Program-made: the position numbers and the translations under genes
Notes under the pieces: model-generated
The model's input: the letters and a program-made list of their open reading frames with translations, nothing else
Told to the model about the DNA's origin: nothing
Databases searched by the model: none
In this document: one piece after another, positions 8,948 to 15,918 of the stretch
Numbering within the stretch: the first letter of the stretch is position 1
Layout of the letters: every line of letters begins with the position of its first letter
NCBI GenBank assembly: GCA_004151065.3
Contig: NWUY0300009592.1
Span: 23,425 to 39,342 of the forward strand
Source of the DNA: Larix sibirica
Taxonomy: Eukaryota > Streptophyta > Pinopsida > Pinales > Pinaceae
Length of the DNA stretch: 15,918 bases
Direction: 5' to 3'

Positions 8948-11160
8948 CTATTGTTTCCACTGCAATCCACATGTGAATGTCAGAAAATCTCAACCCATTG
9001 AGAGCGGTCTTAAGAGCAAGTCAAAAAGTCAGGTGCTCACTATCACCACAACACTTGAATCCTTTTGTTTTGGACAACTCCTAAACAAAATCCAAGGGAG
9101 GTAGGCTCTATGAAAAACTAAGGATGGTCACCTTGGAATACATTACTTAGAAGTTAATAAATTACACCAAGAAAGCAATCTAACGAAGGTATCTTAACAA
9201 GAGTTTCAAATCTTTCTACATCAAATAAATTATAGACTAGTGATTTAAAATGATACAACAATGTAGTCACAAAGAGGTTGCAACTTACACTTAAAATATA
9301 AATTTACCAGGTTTCCAACATACTCGAGGTATGTGGAAACAAATCTAGATTTTCAAGTATGGTTCCACACAAGAAATGGACTAGATCAAAGTCACGAGGG
9401 TATGTCCAATGGTAACACTAATCAAGAGTGTAACCTGATAGGCCCCCATGGTCACTACTTAGTTGATTCCCCTTCACTCTAGAATTTCTCCACAAGTGAC
9501 AAATCTATGGAAGTTAGACACTGGAGTTTTTTCTTTTTAGGAGGTTAATTTAGTTAATTGTGGAATTAATTAGAAAGTGTTAGGATTGATTGTAATTGGA
9601 ATTAAGTGAATGACTTACACTGTGCATGAATGATAAAGCATTAAAACTTATCATGCATCCATATTAATTCTAGCTGAAATTAGAATTTATCTAATTACTA
9701 GTTAAAGAAATTAGAAAACGAACTATGCCAAGCTAAAAAAGTAAAAGAAAAAATCATGCATGAAATATGACATGGAGAGGGGTGTAGGGTGGATTTGACA
9801 CCACCACCGTACCTTATGAGTTACAATAGGCTTGATATCCCTTATAAGTTCCTATTGTTGGTCCTTATTGCTAACAATCCAATCTTACCAAATTAGGATA
9901 ATGAAGGGAGAAATTAGAAGAGGTGGATGATGTGTTTAATGAGCACCCTGGGGGGTTTGATGGTGGTCGGTCCTGGGTGCCTCTTACACTGATTTTTTTG
10001 TTTGTTCAAGATCTGCAAAAAGTGTTAGGTAAAAACAAGAAAATGGATCTAAATGTGATCTCTGTGATCCCTCCAAAGGAAATCTCCACCTGCCAATACA
10101 AGGTTAGGAAAAACAAACTAGGAAAGAGGGTTAGATCTATAAACCTAAATAGATTTAAGGGTCCATATCATTAGATTTTCTTGCTATCCAACATGTGAGA
10201 AGTGATCTAAACAATGATACAAATACCACAACAAGAAGAAAAACTATTTACAACTATGTTACAATGTCATGCAAATATTAAATGCATTTCTCTTGAAACT
10301 AGGTGCAAAATTGTAAGGATTTTAATGCAATCACTCTAGGTTCTTTGATCTTAGATCTAATCAGATGTAAATTATATGTCAAATCTAAGAAAAATGTAAT
10401 TAAATAAGATGTAGTGACTTATATAATGTTTGAAAATAAGATATACCACTAATCATATAAATAAATATGATAAATTGAATCTTTTTATATCAGAAAGAGG
10501 AGGAGGTAAGAGAGGATAAAGCCCTTGATTCTCAGGGAAATTGGCTAGACCTTCATGGTTGGAAAAAGCCTATAAAAATCACTATTAGAATAACAATATA
10601 AAGATTTCCAAGGATGCTATAAAACACAATTCTTATGCAAATCCTAAGTACTAGCATAAATGCATGAGATATTTGACTTGATTGTAATGCGTATCTACTT
10701 ATGATAAATAATTTTGGAAATGAATATCTACATGTATATCACATGCAATCTATTAGAATGATTATGTCCTTAAATTCAAGCATCTTTGAACAAAGAGCTA
10801 AGAATTATTGCATCCTTAGATGCAAATAGATTTAAAAAAAATAAAAAGTGGTTTGAAGAGTTTTCTTTTAAAACTTGGAGGGTTGAAGAAGAAGAAAGAG
10901 GATGAAAAAGAGAAGGAAATACAGTCACTTAGGCCTCAATATATGAGGGTCTTTCTTTGAAAGCGTTCAATAAAAAAGAGATGCTCCAAGATTTCTCTTA
11001 TCTTCTTGAAGCTCCTATAAAACTTGCAATAATTTAACTCTTCCAAGGAGAGGGGATCTCTAATTCTTATAACTTGATGATGTAGCCTACCTGAAAGAGG
11101 TTGGTATATAAATATACAAACTAAATATAGAACTAAAAATAACCTCCCTTCAAGCAACCT
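8948..11160. other. about 2.2 kb without identifiable genes
   Basis: AT-rich DNA with stops in all frames. The longest open frame, 9923-10174 on the + strand (83 codons from ATG), has a Gly-rich start, a hydrophobic patch and a Lys/Arg-rich tail but no domain I recognise; I treat it as chance. A TATA-like string (CCTATAAAAATC near 10569) has no gene following it. The minus-strand frame at 10936-11175 also matches nothing known to me. Probably old transposon sequence. Confidence 0.5.
9311..9340. repeat. 12-bp stem inverted repeat with one bulge
   Basis: GTTTCC (9311-9316) and ACATAC (9318-9323) pair with GTATGT (9329-9334) and GGAAAC (9335-9340), with A9317 unpaired and a 5-base loop TCGAG. 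It is an isolated foldback in anonymous DNA; no flanking element ends were seen. Confidence 0.7.
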
Positions 11161-11435
11161 ATCACTAAGATACATCTAGACACAAGACTAGAATAAATCT
11201 TTGTCAGCTAGGAAATAGTAGCTCTTCAATGACCATACAAGCTACAACAATTAGCAATAGAAATTACACAAATAACTAAGCAATAACATAGCCATGGAAT
11301 TTATACCACAAAATTACAAGGTGAGACTGATGTAACCTCAAAATCATTTCATTTACAATTCTTCACAATAGAGAAATTATACAAAGTTCCAACTATCAAG
11401 CAACAACCAACTCCTAAACAAAGAGGAGAGCCCCC

Positions 11436-11443
11436 TTTAAATA
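11436..11443 (-). promoter_or_regulatory. TATA-like box of the putative third LTR
   Basis: The minus strand reads CTTGCTATTTAAAGGGGG; TATTTAAA at 11443-11436 lies about 40 bases downstream of the tandem repeat block. Weak evidence. Confidence 0.3.
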
Positions 11444-11482
11444 GCAAGAGAGGAAAAGAATGGGCTCTCCTTGAGTGAATAA

Positions 11483-11890
11483 TGCACATTTCATGAGAGA
11501 ATAACACATGTGAGCCTCTCCAAAACCCTAAATAGGTCTCCAAGCCTCCAGTGCGCCACATCTCCATGAGAACTAGAGAAAAATTAAGAGTGAACTAGGC
11601 CTAACTAGGCCTTAAATGCGCCATCTTTGGGATGAGATATAGGATATCCATCAAAATCCACATACATGCATGCACATGAGGAGAAATGTGCCACCACTCC
11701 ATGAGGACTTGAGAAAATTTAGGAGTTACCATAGTTAAGTAGCCCTCCAATGCACTAATGTGCCACCTTTTGGACAACTAGAGCAATCTTAGGACTTTGT
11801 CTTGGCCTAACTAAGCCTCATATGCACCACTTCTTAAGGAGATATCTTGGAGAATCTTGGAGATATTTGATTGTTTAACTCCACCATTAG
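11483..11890. repeat. degenerate tandem repeat, 64-72 bp units, about six copies
   Basis: Units start with a TGCGCCAC-like octamer at 11483 (TGCACATT), 11552 (TGCGCCAC), 11617 (TGCGCCAT), 11687 (TGTGCCAC), 11759 (TGTGCCAC) and 11823 (TGCACCAC), spaced 69, 65, 70, 72 and 64 bases. After several of them follow variants of TCCATGAGAACT-GAGAA and of CCTAACTAGGCCT. Units are well diverged from one another, so the array is old. Confidence 0.65.
11593..11612. repeat. 10-bp tandem duplication AACTAGGCCT x2
   Basis: Two exact head-to-tail copies inside the second unit of the larger degenerate array. Confidence 0.9.
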
Positions 11891-12071
11891 GGGAGGGCGC
11901 CCGTCTTTGTAGGAGATTGACATGCGAAAATCAAGGGCACCCTAAATTGTAGGAGAAGACTCCAATTCATGCACAAACTTAGGGATTTGATCTTGAGATC
12001 CCAAATTTGACCAAAGGGAGCCAAATTTCGACTTGGAGATGATTCCTGAGGTGGGTAAGAGCGCCACTTTG

Positions 12072-12118
12072 CTCCCTTGGATGAAGGGAGACCCATGCAT
12101 GCACCCCTCATTGAGGGG
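12072..12118. repeat. two adjacent perfect hairpins
   Basis: CTCCCTT (12072-12078) pairs with AAGGGAG (12084-12090) across a 5-base loop; 13 bases later CCCCTCA (12104-12110) pairs with TGAGGGG (12112-12118) across a single base. The intervening sequence contains the palindrome-like CATGCATGC. They sit at the upstream edge of the putative third LTR. Confidence 0.7.
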
Positions 12119-12130
12119 GAAGGTGCCAAG

Positions 12131-12930
12131 AATATTCCTTTTGCAATTTATGACCCCTTTAACTCAAATTACATAGTCTTCTTTCCAAATTCTTTCTCCT
12201 AGGGACCAAACATGCCATGAATGACTCTAGGACCATGGTGACTGACTTAATTTGAAATCGGACCACAAGAACTTAGAAACCAACCTGAGGCACCTAGGTT
12301 ATACCACACTTTGGCTTTGGAGGTGTGAGTGAAAAAACCATGTTGCACTCTGATCATTAGGATCTAAGTTCAACTAGGTAAGAATAACACTGCAAAAGTG
12401 TCATAACATGAGTGACTCATTCGGGATAGCTCTTTTACACATGTAAAGATTGTCAAATTTTTACAAACAACCTTTCTTTGACCATGACAAAGGAGGTGCA
12501 AAGTACAACAACTGAGCAGAAGACTGCTTGATTGGATGGGGGATTGGAAGGTCCCTAGCTGGCTGATGATGTCTTCTGTCAAGTGAGCACGTTGTGCATA
12601 CTGGGCGGTAACAGAGAGTATTCCTGAATCATATATTCATATTCCAGCCAACTATATGTTTTTGTGTTTAGCATTTATACTTCTCTTTGCCAACGACCAT
12701 CTCCAACTTCATCTTGAAGAATCATATTATGTAGATCCCCTTCAAGAAAGATGCGAACCTCCTCAAGCTGCTGCAGGACCATCCACGTCTCCCTTTCCCT
12801 TTTTTTGCTGTCATCCTACCCAACTGTAGGACACACAACAACATTCCACCATAGAATCCACCCCCGCTTCCCAACCGGCCTAGGTGACAAGTTTTGGGTC
12901 TTTGAACAATCATTTTGAACAGAGAGGAGG
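12131..12930. other. about 800 bp not assigned
   Basis: No domain recognised on either strand. Overlapping minus-strand open frames at 12722-12943 and 12816-13109 run antisense to, or next to, the LINE remnant and have no known motif. If the LINE remnant is contiguous its earlier reverse transcriptase blocks should lie here, but I could not align any with confidence. Confidence 0.4.
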
Positions 12931-14767
12931 GGGGTGAATCCATCGAATGATGTCCATGCTATTCTTTTCCTGAATGGTTCAGATATGGTTAATAGCAATT
13001 TTGTGTATGATTCTCTCCTTTCAGTGAGCCTGAAGAATGAATTAGTTGATGGGGCTCGAGCATGTTTGGACACTTTTTGCTCTTCCTCGGGTGCTTGGTT
13101 AGTGGTCATATGACTGATTTTTGGTTAGTAGGGTTGGATTCTCTTCATGACTGGATCCTTGTAACCTAGTCTTATATTTACCCTGGGGTCATTGTCCACT
13201 ATTTGGGTATATTCTTTTTGGAGTTGAATTGTCTTCAACTGCTAAGTGAGAGTGGCGTCTTTAGAACAAGTTGCAGTATTGGCACCATAAAGACCTACCC
13301 TTTGTGGGAAAGTTGACTATTATTGATTGGATTCTTCAGGGTTCTCATGTCTACTAGGTGTCTTGTTGGTTCCCTAGAAGGGCCAACTATGATGACTGGA
13401 GTAGATTTTCAGGACATACTTGTTGTCAGAGTATGGTGGGGATCGAGGTTATCCATTGGTTTTGTGGGATGTGTGCACTGTGCTTAAGGTTGAGGGGGGC
13501 AATGGTTTGATTGATGTTTCCATGTAGGGTAGCATTCTTGTGGCCAAATGGAGGTTCGTTGATTTGAGGGTTCAACAGGTTTTGTTTAGGCACTGGGTTA
13601 GCACTATGCAACATACTGGTTAAGTTTGAGGGGCTTTTGGACTGTGTGATATCATCCCTTCACCTCACTTATTTTAGGTGTCGGGCTCTCTCATCTTTAG
13701 GAGCATTTGGATAGCATTGAAAATTGTTGTAGGATTGGTTCATTAGCATTGGGAGGGTCAGGCAGGGTGGGATTTATCGTATTGACCCATTTGTAGTTGG
13801 CAAACTCAAGGCCCTTGTGCTGCCAAGTTGCCTTAGTTTCAGGCTTGTTGCTTGAGCCGAAAGGGTTTCTTCTTCTTGGGCTATTTGTGGGATTCAACAT
13901 CTTGTTCATGGAAGGAGTGGTGTGCTCTTGCTTAGGACTATGGTCTTCTTACCCCTGACCGTCTTTCAATATGGAATTGTTAGGATTTATTCCAGAGGCC
14001 GAATTGTTTGAAATGAACATTGGGGTGAATGGATCATTTTGGAGGGATTGGGGTTGGTGCTTTAGTTGTCCACTTTTGCAATATGACTCTTGACAATTGT
14101 ATTCCATGCTTCAGTAGAGGTACCCATTATCCCTGGTTCTTAATGCATGTTGGCTATTGAAGGACCTAGAGGACAGATGGGTTTGGAGACCTCACAACAT
14201 TTGGTCAGTGTGGCTTTCTTATAAAGCTTCAAGTTTTTTCTTCATTGGTTATTCCATCCAAGGCCAGGTTGGGAAAGTGTGGACTCTTTGATGGCCTTTG
14301 TCCTGTTTGCCACTGACCGGAGATAGTTAGGCATAATTTTTGGGAGTGTGTTTACCAAGCAATGTTGGATGTACCTTGAGGACTAGTGTTCAATGTTGCT
14401 CTAGGGCAAGATTCTGTAGCACTCTGCAGTGTTTGGAGATTGTTACTCACAGGTTTGTCCTGCATTTGCAGCGATTTGGTATTGCCTATAAGGATTCCGC
14501 CTCTATTTATTCTTTGCAAATTTAGGTGCAATATGGTTTTTGATCATGAGGTCTTCTCTTTGTCTTCTTTCTCTTCTATATGAAAGGATGATGTACAGCA
14601 TCTGCTCTTGGCCAATGGTGGTCTGCTGATCAAAGGTGCTCAATATTTGGATCCTGCAGTGTACTTTGATTTTAATTCAGGATTAGTTGCTCTGAGGAAG
14701 AGGCTATGATGTTCTTTGCATATACCCTTCTACTTTTTGTAAATATAAGACGTATTTCCAAAAAAAA
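12931..14767 (+). pseudogene. plant L1-type LINE ORF2 remnant: reverse transcriptase and zinc-binding region
   Basis: Conserved blocks of a LINE reverse transcriptase occur in the right order but in all three frames. From 12931, frame one reads a palm-domain segment with NGSDMVNSNF followed by Tyr-Asp-Ser where the family has the catalytic FADDS, so the active site is lost; ACLDTFCSSSGAW follows. From 13134, another frame carries LDSLHDWI and YPGVIVHYLGI (the YLGI/YLGV motif). From about 13271, the third frame has GKLTIIDWILQGSHVY and SCWFPRRANY. From 13465, WDVC.....GGNGLID, the usual W.VC.P...GGLGL..L block. Near 14172 DRWVWRPH, and from 14299 CPVCH*PEIVRHNFWECV, a C..C...H....C zinc-binding module typical of zf-RVT, interrupted by a stop. 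Further in-frame leucine-rich residues lead to a stop near 14707 and a short A run. Intact elements copy their RNA into target DNA; this one is long dead. The 5' portion, including the endonuclease, was not found. Confidence 0.8.
14760..14767 (+). other. short poly(A) at the 3' end of the LINE remnant
   Basis: Eight A residues follow the end of LINE-like sequence, about 50 bases after the last stop, which is where an L1-type element should end. I found no convincing target-site duplication. Confidence 0.5.
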
Positions 14768-15207
14768 TGTACTTCTCTTTGGGAATGACTGGGATGAGAA
14801 GGCAAGAAACCATGCAACTATTGGTTGCAACTTTCCAGTCTAGCAGAATTATCATTTCCAAGGACCAAAACAAGAAAACTTGTTGATTTCTTAACTGCAA
14901 CAGATTTCAGCACTTTAAAGAATCAGTTGTCTATGTTAATAAAATAAATTTTCCTTTATTTAAAAGAGAAGCCAGAAGAAACAGGGTTTTACAAAATGTT
15001 TAATGCAAAATAAGTTTGGCCAAGTACATTTGCATTACTCTGGGAGTAAAAGATATTAATTTACGAGTGAATAGCCATATAGCTTATATTCACTCTTTTT
15101 CAATGGTGCCTGAAGTGACTTATTTTGTTCTAAGCACCCTATATTTCTTATAGAAACAAATTCACAATTTCAAACTAAAGCTTTTTTGGGGATTTTATGT
15201 TGTGCAG
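14768..15207 (+). other. intron 3' part with acceptor site, dioxygenase gene
   Basis: This AT-rich stretch has no coding homology and ends with a T-rich tract and TTGTGCAG, the AG at 15206-15207 followed by an exon whose first codon is the Val of a conserved Val-Trp-Ser-Asn. A possible branch region (AACTAAAG) lies about 30 bases upstream. In relatives, a phase-0 junction just before Val-Trp is plausible but recalled, not checked. The donor site and earlier exons were not found in the window, so the intron is open-ended on the left. Confidence 0.65.
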
Positions 15208-15480
15208 GTTTGGAGCAATGACAAATATGAGAGTGTAGAACATAGGGTGGTGGTGAATGACAAGAAGGAAAGGTTCTCTATCCCATTCGTTATGAATCCT
15301 TCGCATTATGTCATGATGGGACCTATACCTGAGCTGGTGAATGAGGAAAATCTGCCCAGATATAAAGAATTCAATTGGGGGAAGTACTACAAGAGGAGGA
15401 GGGACAGTAATTTGAAGAATTTGGGTACAGAGAATCTTCAAATCCATCACTTTTCTATTCCCCGAAATTCTTCTGAATAA
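15208..15480 (+). CDS. terminal exon of a 2-oxoglutarate/Fe(II)-dependent dioxygenase
   Basis: The exon encodes the last 90 residues of a plant soluble dioxygenase of the DOXC type, enzymes that hydroxylate or desaturate small molecules such as hormones and phenolics using 2-oxoglutarate, oxygen and ferrous iron in the cytosol. It starts Val-Trp-Ser-Asn, has SVEHRVVVN at residues 9-17 in which His-12 (codon at 15241) is the distal iron ligand, and ERFSIPF at 21-27 in which Arg-22 and Ser-24 form the RxS motif that binds the 2-oxoglutarate carboxylate. The C-terminal tail has ELVNEENLPRYKEFNWGKYY, then RRRDSNLKNLG and ENLQIHHF, a pattern I associate with the LBO1/At3g19000-like branch of this superfamily; the substrate cannot be inferred. 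The frame is open with no defect and ends at TAA. The HxD part of the iron triad and the N-terminal domain must be encoded in upstream exons not present here. The exon begins after the AG acceptor, not at a Met. The opposite-strand frame at 15175-15450 is a shadow. Confidence 0.9.
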   Translation, partial: VWSNDKYESVEHRVVVNDKKERFSIPFVMNPSHYVMMGPIPELVNEENLPRYKEFNWGKYYKRRRDSNLKNLGTENLQIHHFSIPRNSSE

Positions 15481-15481
15481 A
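15476..15481 (+). terminator. AATAAA overlapping the stop codon
   Basis: AATAAA runs from the last codon through the TAA stop. Plant poly(A) signals are loose and normally lie 10-30 bases before cleavage, so this one is probably too early; T-rich, TGTA-containing sequence from about 15496 onward could serve as the far-upstream element. Confidence 0.2.
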
Positions 15482-15918
15482 ATCCCTATCTTACGATGTA
15501 TATTTAATATTTATGCTTTTGTATTTTGTGCGTACTTACGTAATTAGCAGTTCTTACTGCTGTGTGTAGTTTTGGTAAGTTCTTATCGTATCCATCATAA
15601 ATGGGTTACCACAGTTCACAAAATACTGTTGTACTTGGAATCTATTATTGGTTCTTCTTCTTGAACCAACCCATAATAATCCCGTTTGCCACATCATTGA
15701 TGTCTTGGGCAGTTTATAACAATGATTTCTGACAACTTGTTGACACTGTTAATACATATTTTTATATCACTTTATATGACTGCAACTATGACACTGTTAA
15801 TAGTTAATACATATTTTTGTGTTGGCTAGACCTAGTGAATAGCTTTGTCAGACACATATCGAGGTTGTACCTTTTTTGCTTTAGTTTTCTTTATCTTGCT
15901 TTCAGCATTATCTAGGAG
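15481..15918 (+). other. 3' UTR and downstream flank of the dioxygenase gene
   Basis: No coding sequence recognised. It holds two small perfect hairpins, AGCAGT/ACTGCT (15546-15551 with 15556-15561, 4-base loop) and TTGGTTC/GAACCAA (15648-15654 with 15663-15669, 8-base loop). The UTR end cannot be fixed from sequence. Confidence 0.5.
15741..15817. repeat. imperfect direct repeat downstream of the dioxygenase gene
   Basis: TGACACTGTTAATA occurs at 15741-15754 and 15789-15802, each followed by ACATATTTTT after zero or a few extra bases (the second copy has an added AGTTAATA-type insertion). Offset 48 bases. Confidence 0.7.

Larger units (their letters stand above)
11161..12130 (-). mobile_element. 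LTR-like region, minus strand, degenerate
   Basis: Read leftward, this stretch has a GC-richer part with hairpins and a block of degenerate tandem repeats (about 11890-11483), then a TATA-like box (11443-11436), then T-rich sequence resembling an LTR R/U5 region. Repeats upstream of a TATA box are common in U3 of plant LTR elements. I could not define TG/CA ends, a primer-binding site or a target-site duplication, and no gag or pol is present, so this is inference from layout alone. The minus-strand open frames at 11349-11567 and 11887-12129 show no known domain. Confidence 0.3.

Noticed and set aside
9923-10174. 83-codon open frame starting with ATG on the + strand
   Set aside because: No recognised domain, surrounding DNA is noncoding, and a frame of this length is expected by chance in several kilobases; left as unassigned.
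12722-13109. Overlapping minus-strand open frames
   Set aside because: They overlap each other in two frames and partly lie antisense to the LINE reverse transcriptase remnant, which has much clearer family motifs.
14340-14583. Two overlapping + strand frames taken as small genes
   Set aside because: The 14386-14583 frame is the in-frame tail of the LINE zinc-binding block that begins at 14299; the other is its shadow.
15175-15450. 91-codon minus-strand frame
   Set aside because: Exact antisense shadow of the dioxygenase exon, whose protein matches a known family.
1-15918. tRNA, rRNA, CRISPR array or bacterial-type operon
   Set aside because: No cloverleaf with conserved arms, no rRNA signature, no regularly spaced identical short repeats and no run of adjacent co-directed genes were seen.

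Overview
The window looks like nuclear DNA of a land plant with a large, transposon-filled genome; a gymnosperm is my best guess but is inference only. It is AT-rich, has no bacterial gene layout, no long intact reading frame, no recognisable RNA gene and no CRISPR array. The one convincing host coding segment is the last exon of a plant 2-oxoglutarate/Fe(II)-dependent dioxygenase gene at the far right (15208-15480, + strand), with a clear 3' splice site in front of it. Almost everything else that can be identified is retrotransposon debris.

Left part (1-8697): a minus-strand LTR retrotransposon. Its gag gene is a broken remnant (808-1245), followed leftward by the terminus of a second LTR (1-807) that appears to be nested in gag immediately after a conserved Lys-Leu-Gly. 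To the right of gag lie the untranslated leader, a primer-binding site matching the plant initiator tRNA-Met complement at 11 of 12 positions (1486-1497), and then, after one base, a sequence starting TG that I read as the element's unusually long LTR (about 3.6 kb, 1499-5088). That LTR occurs a second time, almost base for base, at 5110-8697 (offset 3609 bp; four substitutions and one 2-bp indel noticed). The only N in the window sits at the junction of the two copies, and copy A also carries seven bases of host flank that recur to the right of copy B. A tandem assembly duplication is therefore at least as likely as a real one.

Middle (8698-12930): the LTR abuts the C-terminal zinc-knuckle region of a decayed non-LTR retrotransposon reverse transcriptase (8699-8947). 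About 2.2 kb without identifiable genes follow, then a region that resembles a third minus-strand LTR, with a 64-72 bp degenerate tandem repeat upstream of a TATA-like box (about 11160-12130), then 800 bp I cannot assign.

Right part (12931-15918): a plant L1-type LINE remnant on the + strand with recognisable reverse transcriptase and zinc-binding blocks spread over all three frames and ending in a short poly(A); then intronic sequence, the dioxygenase terminal exon and its 3' flank. No earlier dioxygenase exon was found, so the + strand retroelements at 12931-14767, and possibly all DNA to the left, may lie inside one long intron. I found no evidence for a novel multi-gene system; the points most worth checking are the duplication/N junction, the very long LTR, the nested insertion in gag and the possible giant intron.
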